Part shown: positions 1 through 5,596 of the stretch, piece by piece
Numbering within the stretch: the stretch's first letter is position 1
Layout: each line of letters starts with the position of its first letter
Assembly (NCBI GenBank): GCA_034436045.1
Contig: DAOTVZ010000195.1
Location: forward strand, 1 to 5,804
Direction of reading: 5' to 3'
From: H111-94 sp034436045
GTDB lineage: Bacteria; Chloroflexota; Ktedonobacteria; Ktedonobacterales; Ktedonobacteraceae
Length of the DNA stretch: 5,804 bases
Position numbers and translations under genes: made by a program
Notes under the pieces: generated by a model
The model's database searches: none
What the model was told of the DNA's origin: nothing
The model's input: only the letters and a program-made list of their open reading frames with translations

Positions 1-483
1 ATTATCCGCAATGCCACGCTGGTCAGCCTTGCGGCAGGCATCGAACCCATTCCCTTCGTCGATATTCCCATCTTGTTAGGAACGCAGATTCGCCTCGTTT
101 TACGTATAGCGGCGCTGTATGGCGAGAACATGAACACGACTGAAGCCATGAAGTACGCGCGTGAGTTGATTGTGACGATGGCGGGCGGCCTGGGTTTCCG
201 TTACCTGGCAGAACAGGCGGCGAAAGCGGTGCCGTTTGGCGGCGATTTTGTGGCCGGGGCCATTGCTGCGGCCGCCACCTGGTCGATTGGTCAGGTGGCG
301 TTGGAATACTATGAAAACGGTCGGGAGTTCAACCCTTCACGCTTGCGCCAGCTTTATAAGCAAGTCTATGCGCGTTTCCGCAAAGACAACGTGGTGCAAC
401 AGTTGCGCGATCAGTCTGTGGACGGTCTGGCGTTGGAGAGCAAGGAGTCGCTCCAGTTGCCTGAGCGTATCGAAGAGAAGTAG
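1..483 (+). CDS. DUF697 (YcjF/GTPase-associated) membrane protein, C-terminal part
   Basis: The reading frame is open from base 1, so the gene starts upstream of the window; 160 residues are visible before the TAG stop. The visible part reads like a DUF697 domain: an EPIPF..D segment (visible residues 15-21), a conserved Gln (29) followed by a hydrophobic helix ending in YG (40-41), a second helix with a GG pair (62-63), a K..PFGG turn (75-81), and an Ala/Gly-rich membrane-type helix with T93 and G97. It ends in a charged, helical tail (residues 107-160). In this family the domain often follows an Era-like GTPase domain and sits at the membrane; any GTPase part would lie outside the window. 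Neither the molecular role nor a partner can be read from this fragment. The next gene starts 30 nt downstream on the same strand, so the two may be co-transcribed. Family assignment is fairly confident, function is not. Confidence 0.75.
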   Translation: MIRNATLVSLAAGIEPIPFVDIPILLGTQIRLVLRIAALYGENMNTTEAMKYARELIVTMAGGLGFRYLAEQAAKAVPFGGDFVAGAIAAAATWSIGQVALEYYENGREFNPSRLRQLYKQVYARFRKDNVVQQLRDQSVDGLALESKESLQLPERIEEK

Positions 484-513
484 CAGTAAGAGAAGGATTG
501 GAAGTAGCTTTTC

Positions 514-1296
514 ATGCGCTTTCCCTATGAGCATTATGAGACGTTGGCCGAGCCGCTAACAGTCTATTATCCTGCGGGCGAAGAGGCGCTTGCTCGTCAG
601 GTGTTTCAAACGATTGAGAAGGCGAGCAAAGTATTATCCCACCTGTTGGAGCGTCCCACCCCTGAGTTGGAGGTCTTGCTGGTGGGTGAGGATGATTGGG
701 AGCAGGCTCCGCGCACCGATGCCGATGATGCGGGCATCGTGCAGCCCTACTGGACGGATGCTACACAGCCCCCCTCGCTGGTAATCCCCCTGGAAGTTGA
801 TGCGATCCTGGGCGAACTGACGGCGGAGAAGTTTTCCTACCTGCTCTATCATGAACTAGCGCTGGCTTTTCTGGAGGATGATCCGCGTCCCTGGCCAGAC
901 CAGTATCCGTTGTGGGCCGATGAGTGGCAGTTGAAGTGTGCTGCTCTCTGGCTCTCACAAACATTGGATGGCGTGCAAGGCATTATCAGTAAAGACTTGC
1001 GTGAGCAGTACGCGGAGGTTTTTGAGCCGGAGGAGGATGGCAAGACTCCCATCACGGTGCGTGGTTTTGACTGGTACGAGGATACCTTGCCCGAAGACTA
1101 TCTGCAATATGAGCTGCTGCTAGAGCAGTTTGCCGACGACCTGCTCTCCCACTATGGGCCGGGAGTGCTGCCACGTTTCCTGAACTTCTATCGTGTGGAG
1201 CGCGACATTTTGTTAAGCGATGAGGTGACGGCGATGCTTGCCAGTGCCATCGGGCCTGGGGGTGAGGAGTGGTTGGAGAGCTTATCATATTTTTAG
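514..1296 (+). CDS. Hypothetical protein, degenerate zincin-like (peptidase MA-type) layout
   Basis: A 260-residue acidic protein with no signal peptide or membrane segment, so probably cytoplasmic. I do not recognise it as a named family. Its layout recalls MA-clan peptidases. An N-terminal region (about 14-62) resembles the 'yyP.g.e..A..v...ie.a...l' start of those proteins. A segment at about 86-120 leads into YHELALAFL, a Trp-rich loop with WADEW (134-138) follows, and a helix plus HYGPGVLPRFL (213-223) resembles the usual 'fv.yL...yG...l' tail. The zinc motif HExxH reads H113-E114-L-A-L117, so the second zinc-ligand histidine is missing; E137 sits where a third ligand could lie. If the relation is real, the protein is probably catalytically dead or has a changed role. 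The ATG at 514 follows GGAAG with 9 nt spacing. It lies 30 nt after the DUF697 gene and 12 nt before the next small ORF. Coding status is fairly sure; the fold is inference. Confidence 0.72.
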   Translation: MRFPYEHYETLAEPLTVYYPAGEEALARQVFQTIEKASKVLSHLLERPTPELEVLLVGEDDWEQAPRTDADDAGIVQPYWTDATQPPSLVIPLEVDAILGELTAEKFSYLLYHELALAFLEDDPRPWPDQYPLWADEWQLKCAALWLSQTLDGVQGIISKDLREQYAEVFEPEEDGKTPITVRGFDWYEDTLPEDYLQYELLLEQFADDLLSHYGPGVLPRFLNFYRVERDILLSDEVTAMLASAIGPGGEEWLESLSYF

Positions 1297-1308
1297 AGGA
1301 AAAGCCGT

Positions 1309-1476
1309 ATGTTAACGTTGCGCCGCTACACATCTGCCAACTTACAGATTGCGGCCCAGAGGCTCTACGAGAAGAACGGCTTTCGTGAAGTGGGCCGAGA
1401 CATTTACCAGCAGTATATAGACAAAGATACTCAGCAACCGCTTGAGGTGATTCTATACGAGAAACAGTTGGCGTAG
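1309..1476 (+). CDS. Small 55-residue protein, orphan C-terminal piece of a GNAT acetyltransferase (possible remnant)
   Basis: A short ORF that begins 12 nt after the previous stop, with AGAGGA (1295-1300) overlapping that stop and 8 nt spacing to the ATG. The product contains A-x(3)-AQRLYEKNGFREVGR (residues 10-30) and ends VILYEKQLA. This is the typical end of GNAT N-acetyltransferases: the helix and 'LYEK.GF' strand after motif A, then a final strand with 'mek.l'. The acetyl-CoA pyrophosphate loop (Q/RxxGxG/A) and the whole N-terminal half are absent. They cannot be recovered upstream in the same frame, because that frame is occupied by the previous gene and its stop. It therefore cannot be a complete acetyltransferase. 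It is either a degraded remnant joined to its neighbour by a deletion, or a translated small protein, as the good ribosome binding site allows. The GNAT resemblance is convincing; functionality is uncertain. Confidence 0.6.
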   Translation: MLTLRRYTSANLQIAAQRLYEKNGFREVGRDIYQQYIDKDTQQPLEVILYEKQLA

Positions 1477-1542
1477 ATTGTTAAGGGGTCATGAATCCCC
1501 GCATTCAGGGCGAGGGTACATGACGTTCCTCATATATTCCAC

Positions 1543-1573
1543 AAGAGCCACCTCTCATAAGATGGTGGCTCTT
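1543..1573. terminator. Probable bidirectional terminator hairpin between convergent genes
   Basis: AAGAGCCACC (1543-1552) and GGTGGCTCTT (1564-1573) form a perfect 10-bp stem. The 11-nt loop can close further through TCT/AGA (1553-1555 with 1560-1562) around a CATA tetraloop with one bulged T. It lies 18 nt beyond the stop of the MalG-type permease on the - strand and 66 nt beyond the stop of the GNAT-like ORF on the + strand, so it can serve both. The T-tract is short on either side (CTTATAG on +, CTTGTGG on -), which lowers certainty about intrinsic efficiency. Confidence 0.65.
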
Positions 1574-1591
1574 ATAGCTTGTTATCGCCGA

Positions 1592-2479
1592 CTAGCCTTT
1601 GATAGCGGAGCCGAGGGCACCTTCCATGAAGTAACGTTGGAAGATGAAAAACAGGATTAGAATGGGTATGGTATTAAACATGGAGCCGGCCAGCAGCAGA
1701 TTGTATTCAGTATAGTGGGCGTTCTTGAAGAAGAAGAGGCCCAGCGGCAAGGTATACATATTTTGACTGCTCAAGGCGATCAGGGGCCACTGGAAATCGT
1801 TCCATGCACCCTGAAAGGTGATAATTGCTACGGCGGTCAGGGCGGGCTTGACGAGGGGTAGCACCACTGAGCGGAAGATGCGCCAGCGCGAGGCTCCGTC
1901 GATCATAGCCGACTCTTCCAGTTCCTGGGGCAGACCTTTCATGAACTGCACCATCAAAAAGACGGAGAAGGGTTGAGCCATTGCGGGCAGAATCAGCGCC
2001 CAGTAGGTATTGACGATATGCAGGTTATCGACAACCAGGAACTTGGGGATCAGGGTCACCGCAGAGGGAATCATCATGACGGCGAGTGTGATGGTGAAGA
2101 TGATGTTCTTGCCAGGGAAATCCATGCGCGAGATGGCGTAGCCGGCCATTGCTGAAAAGAGGACGTTCAGCACAGTGGCCCCTATCGCATAGATGAAGGC
2201 ATTCAAGACCCAGCGTAAGAAGGTTGGATTGGTCACGATGACCTGATAGTTGCTCCATGTCCAGGGATTGGGCAGAAGGGTGGGTGGGAAAGCCAGGACA
2301 TCATGAAAGGTCTTGAATGATGAGAGGAACGAGAACACGAGTGGGCCGAGCGATGAGATGGTGAAGATCACCAGGAAGATGTAGAGGATCAGCTTTGACC
2401 AGTGGAATGGTCTCCTGAGTTGCTCTTCCTCGCCGCGTTTGACCGCCCGCGCAATATCTTGTGCTGTCGCTTGTGCCAT
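1592..2479 (-). CDS. Carbohydrate ABC transporter permease, MalG type
   Basis: Inner-membrane subunit of a CUT1-type sugar importer, 295 residues, the normal length for the family. A charged cytoplasmic N-terminus (1-28) is followed by about six membrane segments (near 30-55, 91-115, 126-148, 157-180, 212-230 and 262-282). The EAA loop that docks with the ATPase is present at about 187-211 (ELEESAMIDGA...LP). A WNDFQWPL motif (226-233) and the C-terminal 'QRYFMEG..GSAIKG' end are characteristic of MalG-type rather than MalF-type subunits. The start is fixed by AAGGAG (2487-2492 on the complement) with 7 nt spacing. That SD overlaps the TAA stop of the upstream permease, and the intergenic gap is 11 nt, which suggests translational coupling. 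The gene is the last of the operon; a probable terminator hairpin follows 18 nt after the stop. The sugar specificity cannot be told from the permease. Confidence 0.96.
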   Translation of the reverse strand: MAQATAQDIARAVKRGEEEQLRRPFHWSKLILYIFLVIFTISSLGPLVFSFLSSFKTFHDVLAFPPTLLPNPWTWSNYQVIVTNPTFLRWVLNAFIYAIGATVLNVLFSAMAGYAISRMDFPGKNIIFTITLAVMMIPSAVTLIPKFLVVDNLHIVNTYWALILPAMAQPFSVFLMVQFMKGLPQELEESAMIDGASRWRIFRSVVLPLVKPALTAVAIITFQGAWNDFQWPLIALSSQNMYTLPLGLFFFKNAHYTEYNLLLAGSMFNTIPILILFFIFQRYFMEGALGSAIKG

Positions 2480-2486
2480 GATGACG

Positions 2487-2492
2487 CTCCTT
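2487..2492 (-). promoter_or_regulatory. Ribosome binding site overlapping upstream stop codon
   Basis: On the - strand the sequence reads TAAGGAG: the TAA stop of the MalF-type gene (2491-2493) shares bases with the AAGGAG of the MalG-type gene. Spacing to the ATG is 7 nt. This arrangement suits coupled translation of the two permease subunits, which assemble one to one. Confidence 0.85.
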
Positions 2493-3474
2493 ATTTGTTA
2501 CTGATGCTCGGATCGATCAAACGACGTTGGATAATCGTCACAATGAAGATGAGAATGAAGAGCAGCACGGACATAGCGGCTGCAAGGCCGAAGTGGCTAT
2601 CCTGGAAGGCGGCATTATAGATTTCCAGCATTGGTGTGAGCGTTGAATTGAGTGGGCCGCCATCAGTCATGAACTTGGCCTGGTCGAACATCTGGAAACC
2701 GCCGATGGTGCCAAGCGCGACCACCAGGAAGATGGCCGGACGCAAGAGCGGGATTGTTACGTACCAGAAGGCTTGCCAGCGATTAGCGCCATCGACGGCG
2801 GCAGCTTCGACGAGTTCTTTAGGAATATCTTGCAGCGCGGCCAGGAAGTAGATCATGAACGCGGCCCCGGTCGTCCAGATATTGAGGAGCATAAGTGCAG
2901 GTAAGGCAAAGGTCGGGTTGTTGAGCCAGTCTGGGCCAGGAATGTGTAGCAGGTAGAGTGTGTAGTCGATCAGGCCGTCCGGGTTATACAACCAGAGAAA
3001 GATCAAGGAAGTTGCTACTGAGGAGGTCACGGCGGGTATATAGAAGATGGTGCGGAAGATACCGCGTCCTCTTGTGATATTTTGCAGGATGACGGCCAGA
3101 GCCAGAGCCAGAATGGTTTGCCCGATAACGATGACAATAACATATTTGATGATGTTGACCATCGAGATCCAGAAGTAGCTCTCGGCAAAATTGGAGAGCT
3201 GGCTGAATAGAATCTCATAGTTATGCAAGCCAACGAACTGTGGCGGCGTGAAGCCCAGGTCTACGGTAAACAGGCTCAAGCCAACACCATAGATGGAGAC
3301 TCCGATCCAGAAAACGAGCAGAACCAGGAGATAGGGCAAGAGAAAGAGATAGGCGGATAGCGTTTCACTGGCGCGTCGCCGCGATCTGCTGGTGCCGCGT
3401 CGCAAGGTCTGACGTCCTGCCTTTGTCAAAGGAGGGGCAGAGGCGACGGATGATGATGTTGGTTGACTGGCCAT
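2491..3474 (-). CDS. Carbohydrate ABC transporter permease, MalF type
   Basis: Inner-membrane subunit of a CUT1 sugar importer, 327 residues. The N-terminus (1-40) is rich in Ser, Pro, Thr and then Arg/Lys, and should lie in the cytoplasm. About six membrane segments follow (near 42-66, 103-130, 142-165, 190-212, 245-262 and 297-316). The EAA loop is at about 219-242 (ELVEAAAVDGA...IP), and FMTDGGP (268-274) is a usual MalF/UgpA-type motif. The frame stays open 40 codons further upstream, to 3594. I chose the ATG at 3472-3474 because AAGGAG (3482-3487) precedes it by 7 nt, because family N-termini fit this length, and because the extension would run through an inverted repeat. It lies 190 nt behind the binding-protein gene and 11 nt ahead of the MalG-type gene. 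The pair forms the transport channel; substrate unknown. Confidence 0.96.
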   Translation of the reverse strand: MASQPTSSSVASAPPLTKAGRQTLRRGTSRSRRRASETLSAYLFLLPYLLVLLVFWIGVSIYGVGLSLFTVDLGFTPPQFVGLHNYEILFSQLSNFAESYFWISMVNIIKYVIVIVIGQTILALALAVILQNITRGRGIFRTIFYIPAVTSSVATSLIFLWLYNPDGLIDYTLYLLHIPGPDWLNNPTFALPALMLLNIWTTGAAFMIYFLAALQDIPKELVEAAAVDGANRWQAFWYVTIPLLRPAIFLVVALGTIGGFQMFDQAKFMTDGGPLNSTLTPMLEIYNAAFQDSHFGLAAAMSVLLFILIFIVTIIQRRLIDPSISNK

Positions 3475-3481
3475 AAATGCG

Positions 3482-3487
3482 CTCCTT
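3482..3487 (-). promoter_or_regulatory. Ribosome binding site deciding the MalF-type start
   Basis: AAGGAG on the - strand, 7 nt upstream of the ATG at 3474. It favours this start over the in-frame ATG at 3594, which has no comparable site and lies inside one arm of an inverted repeat. Confidence 0.85.
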
Positions 3488-3523
3488 CTGGTTGGTTGGT
3501 GCGTAATGGGTATATTTGTGATG

Positions 3524-3600
3524 ACACTGTTGCGCACTCTATCAATTACTATGTGCAGTACGTTCCAACTGCGTAGAAGAGATACAGTGCGCAACAGTGT
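3524..3600. repeat. Long near-perfect inverted repeat between binding-protein and permease genes
   Basis: ACACTGTTGCGCACT (3524-3538) is the exact reverse complement of 3586-3600. After one mismatch the complementarity resumes for four more pairs (TATC 3540-3543 with GATA 3581-3584), giving 20-bp arms with one mismatch and a 37-nt spacer. In the operon mRNA this would be a strong stem-loop ahead of the MalF-type gene. No T-tract follows it in the direction of transcription, so a plain intrinsic terminator is not obvious. An RNA-stabilising or attenuating hairpin, as is common behind binding-protein genes, or a pair of regulator sites in opposite orientation, both fit. The repeat itself is directly visible; the role is inference. 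Confidence 0.9.
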
Positions 3601-3606
3601 TTAAGC

Positions 3607-3622
3607 GCTAACAAGAGTTAGC
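3607..3622 (-). other. Small hairpin behind the binding-protein gene
   Basis: GCTAAC (3607-3612) and GTTAGC (3617-3622) flank four bases and form a perfect 6-bp stem with a tetraloop, 42 nt beyond the binding-protein stop. The bases after it on the - strand (GCTTAAAC) contain no T-run, so it is at best a weak terminator. It may act together with the larger inverted repeat that follows it in the mRNA. Confidence 0.45.
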
Positions 3623-3664
3623 CAATGTCTGTGTAAGAGGGCGGATCACAGTGCAGATGCGATA

Positions 3665-5035
3665 TCAACCTCCTTGAAGCTGATTATCGACCTCCTGCGC
3701 CGCCTGATTCAGTGCATTCTGGACGGTAGCTTTGCCGAGCAGCACGGCCTGGATCGCATTGGCGACATAAGTGTGAATGGCCTGATCCTGGGGGCCGTAG
3801 TAGTCGGCGTAGCTGTTCTGGGCCTCATCTTCAAGAACCTTGAAGCCAGGGTTCTGCGAGAAGTAAGGTGCATTGGCCAGGCTCTTGAGGGTAGGCAGTG
3901 CGAAGCCATCGTTCAGTTGGCTCAACTGAACGGTCGAGCCGGTCATGTATTTGACGAGTTCCCACGCAGCATCAGGGTACCTGGTGCCGGAGTAGGCGGC
4001 CCAGGCATTGGTGTAGTTCAGATCAGCCGTCTTGCCGGTCGGAGCTACGGGTAGCGGAGCGATACCATACTGCACGTTGGGGTAGCTCTCTGCCAGGTAG
4101 GGAATGAGCCAACCACCCTCGACACACATGGCAACCCGCTGTTTGCCAAAGGCGTCACCGTTCCAGCTTGCCCCAACCGTAGTGGGCATGACGCCGGAAT
4201 GGGCGGTGGTGACGAATCCGGTGTAGAAATTCAGGCTGTCAACGCCTGCCTGGTTATTAAAGACGGCCTGGGTACCACTCTGGTTGAGAACCGAGCCGCC
4301 GTCGGCAATCAGGAAGGCACCCCAGCGTGAAAGGTCGGCTGACACGCTCAGGCCATAGACACCGGTAGGTGTACCAGCCCCTTTCGTCAAGGCTTTGGCG
4401 TCATTTTCCATATCCTGCCAGGTCCAGCCAGCAGTCGGGAAGGGCAAACCGGCGTCTTGGAACATTTTCTTGTTATAGAAGACGCCCAGGGTGTCCCAGT
4501 CTTTGGGCAGACCGTAGATCTGGCCTTTGGTGCAGGTAAAGGGGTTGAGCAACGCTGAATAATAACTGCTGGGCGAGACGTTATCACGCGCCATGTACGG
4601 TGAGAGATTGAGGAGCTTACCGGCGCTGATGTATTCACTCGACATATCAGGTGTCAGGTAGAACACATCCGGGACGTTGCCGCTTGCCACGTTCGCGCGC
4701 ATTTTGGTGGCGTAGTCGCCCGAAATAAGCTCCCAGTTGATATTAATGTTGGGATGAAGCTGATGGAATTTGTCCAGGTTGGATTTAACCAGGGCATCTT
4801 CAGCGGGTGAAGACGAGAAACCGGCTACCGTCAAGGTAATCGTACCGCTTTGCGGTGCGGCAGCCGTCGTGTTCGTGCTGCTGGGGCAGGTGATGTAAGG
4901 GTTGCCGCCGGTCAGACCTTTCTGGGCGACTCCTCCCGTGTTACTGCTGCTGCCAGTGCTAGCTCCTCCATTGCTGCCACAGGCGGCGAGAAGAAGGGTG
5001 AGGATAAGAAAGATGGGTACCAGGAATCGTTTCAT
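3665..5035 (-). CDS. Extracellular solute-binding lipoprotein, family 1 (sugar ABC importer)
   Basis: Captures the sugar outside the membrane and delivers it to the permease pair encoded downstream. The 456-residue product starts with MKRF, a hydrophobic stretch and the lipobox L16-A-A-C19, so it should be lipid-anchored. A Gly/Ser/Asn-rich linker (20-46) follows. The mature part has family-1 landmarks: a first strand ITLTVAGF (66-73), FHQLHPNININW (90-101), VPDVFYL (121-127), YGLPKDWDTLGVFYNKKMFQDAGL (starting at 174), GW.WQDME (203-210), G..VAMCVEGGW (297-309) and a C-terminal helical lobe. Trp residues at 180, 204, 206, 238 and 309 are candidates for sugar stacking. Three Cys besides the lipid one (50, 168, 304) could form a disulfide. 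The start is supported by GGAGG (5043-5047) 7 nt upstream. It is the first gene of the operon. The substrate cannot be assigned; an oligosaccharide or other glycoside-type ligand is likely by family. Confidence 0.96.
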   Translation of the reverse strand: MKRFLVPIFLILTLLLAACGSNGGASTGSSSNTGGVAQKGLTGGNPYITCPSSTNTTAAAPQSGTITLTVAGFSSSPAEDALVKSNLDKFHQLHPNININWELISGDYATKMRANVASGNVPDVFYLTPDMSSEYISAGKLLNLSPYMARDNVSPSSYYSALLNPFTCTKGQIYGLPKDWDTLGVFYNKKMFQDAGLPFPTAGWTWQDMENDAKALTKGAGTPTGVYGLSVSADLSRWGAFLIADGGSVLNQSGTQAVFNNQAGVDSLNFYTGFVTTAHSGVMPTTVGASWNGDAFGKQRVAMCVEGGWLIPYLAESYPNVQYGIAPLPVAPTGKTADLNYTNAWAAYSGTRYPDAAWELVKYMTGSTVQLSQLNDGFALPTLKSLANAPYFSQNPGFKVLEDEAQNSYADYYGPQDQAIHTYVANAIQAVLLGKATVQNALNQAAQEVDNQLQGG

Positions 5036-5042
5036 AACAGAA

Positions 5043-5047
5043 CCTCC
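5043..5047 (-). promoter_or_regulatory. Ribosome binding site of the binding-protein gene
   Basis: GGAGG on the - strand, 7 nt before the ATG at 5035. All three operon genes have the same 7-nt spacing, which supports the chosen starts together. Confidence 0.85.
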
Positions 5048-5164
5048 GGGCTGTGACTCTCCAATGAGTACAGTACAATCCTTTGTATCTCATGTCTATG
5101 GCAGGATGCCTGCATGATGATACGCGGTTTATATGTAGACGCGGTGAGCAATGCTGTGGTCGCG

Positions 5165-5284
5165 CATCAATCATGAATTTTTTCATCCGAAACCGGCAAT
5201 GGTACCATGCCGTTGGAGCATGATTCATCACGCCCCGACGAGAGCGCCGATTGCGATGGTTAAAATCCATCATTGATGGCAATC
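5165..5284. other. Cluster of mutually complementary segments (possible structured leader RNA)
   Basis: CATCAAT (5165-5171) is the exact complement of ATTGATG (5272-5278). AATCATG (5169-5175) is the exact complement of CATGATT (5219-5225), and that pairing extends to 9 of 10 with 5166-5175 and 5219-5228. The two pairings share bases and exclude each other. Inside are an imperfect hairpin centred on ATGGTACCAT (about 5191-5214) and GATGG-7 nt-CCATC (5255-5271), with GATTGC/GCAATC (5249-5254, 5279-5284) as another option. The pattern does not match a riboswitch class I know. Chance complementarity in a region of this size is possible. Confidence 0.35.
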
Positions 5285-5373
5285 ACGAATAGAAAGAGCT
5301 ATACCGCGACAACATATCCTGATAATGGTACAAGATAAAGGATCGGCAATGCCTATGCAGGCACTCTCTTAAT

Positions 5374-5388
5374 ATATACGTCGTATAT
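5374..5388. promoter_or_regulatory. Operator-like palindrome ATATACG-T-CGTATAT
   Basis: A perfect 7-bp inverted repeat around one central base. If the - strand promoter proposed at 5410-5439 is real, the palindrome would lie shortly downstream of the transcription start, a usual place for a repressor site. The half-site style (TATACG/CGTATA) would suit a homodimeric repressor such as a TetR- or GntR-type protein. No regulator gene is visible in the window, so the family is a guess. Confidence 0.45.
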
Positions 5389-5409
5389 GACTCTATAACA
5401 CACGTCTTA

Positions 5410-5439
5410 ACTATAAGCTCATGCATTCACTTTGGTAAA
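5410..5439 (-). promoter_or_regulatory. Possible sigma-70-type promoter for the transporter operon
   Basis: On the - strand TTTACC (5434-5439, 4 of 6 matches to TTGACA), then 18 nt, then TATAGT (5410-5415, 5 of 6 to TATAAT). It would place the start near 5403 and give a leader of about 370 nt. This is the best pairing I found by eye upstream of the binding-protein gene, but the -35 is weak and A+T-rich DNA yields such matches by chance. Confidence 0.3.
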
Positions 5440-5466
5440 CATATCTACAGGTTTTTTGTTAATTAT

Positions 5467-5476
5467 GAAGCGTTTC
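5467..5476. promoter_or_regulatory. LacI-family operator-like site GAAGCGTTTC
   Basis: A 10-bp near-palindrome with the AAnCGnTT core typical of LacI-family operators, which commonly control sugar transporter genes. It lies about 28 bp upstream of the -35 of the possible operon promoter and about 90 bp upstream of the pterin dehydratase promoter. Only one copy is seen, and a 10-bp site alone is weak evidence. Confidence 0.4.
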
Positions 5477-5546
5477 CGTGAAATTATCAAGAGTTTGGAG
5501 CGCTGGAGGGAAATTTGCAGGGAAAGGTAGCAAGCAGGGTAGCTTC

Positions 5547-5556
5547 CTGATATCAG
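5547..5556. promoter_or_regulatory. Palindrome CTGATATCAG next to the dehydratase promoter
   Basis: A perfect 10-bp palindrome ending 11 bp before the -35 hexamer of the rightward promoter. The position suits a regulator site; there is no further support. Confidence 0.3.
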
Positions 5557-5567
5557 AACATATCTGC

Positions 5568-5596
5568 TTGAAATGGGTGATGACAGGGATTATAAT
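5568..5596 (+). promoter_or_regulatory. Sigma-70-type promoter of the pterin dehydratase gene
   Basis: TTGAAA (5568-5573), a 17-nt spacer and a perfect TATAAT (5591-5596). The expected start is near 5603, giving a leader of about 20 nt with the ribosome binding site in it. This is the clearest promoter in the window. Confidence 0.8.

Noticed and set aside
1488..1524. GTCATG/CATGAC inverted repeat with inner TGAAT/ATTCA hairpin after the GNAT-like ORF
   Set aside because: The pairings are short and interrupted, with no T-tract; the stronger hairpin at 1543-1573 explains termination better.
1478..1660. 60-codon frame on the + strand after the GNAT-like ORF
   Set aside because: It runs through the terminator hairpin and into the 3' end of the convergent permease gene; the protein resembles nothing and has no good ribosome binding site.
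3475..3594. 40-residue N-terminal extension of the MalF-type permease to the ATG at 3594
   Set aside because: The strong SD is at the later ATG, the extension is not family-like, and its start lies in an inverted-repeat arm.
3668..3675. Perfect AAGGAGGT on the - strand over the last codons of the binding-protein gene
   Set aside because: No ATG, and only a distant GTG opening 13 codons, follows it. It is explained by the C-terminal Gln-Gly-Gly codons.
5165..5278. tRNA-like arrangement: 7-bp acceptor-like helix and a 5-bp stem with 7-nt loop (GATGG-TTAAAAT-CCATC) directly before its 3' strand
   Set aside because: The span is 114 nt, the T-loop lacks the canonical TTC, there is no D-arm with GG, no anticodon arm of proper form and no discriminator/CCA end. 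Kept only as possible leader structure.
4959..5282. 107-codon frame on the - strand upstream of the binding-protein gene
   Set aside because: It overlaps the lipoprotein signal region in another frame, has unlikely composition (rich in Arg, His, Cys, Trp) and no clear ribosome binding site.
5451..5460. T-run GTTTTTTGTT in the intergenic region as a + strand terminator tail
   Set aside because: No stable stem directly precedes it, and no + strand gene ends nearby.
5508..5543. Short direct repeats GGGAAA (5508, 5520) and GGTAGC (5526, 5538), both with 12-bp period
   Set aside because: Two copies of six bases each are within chance expectation in purine-rich DNA; no further copies are seen.
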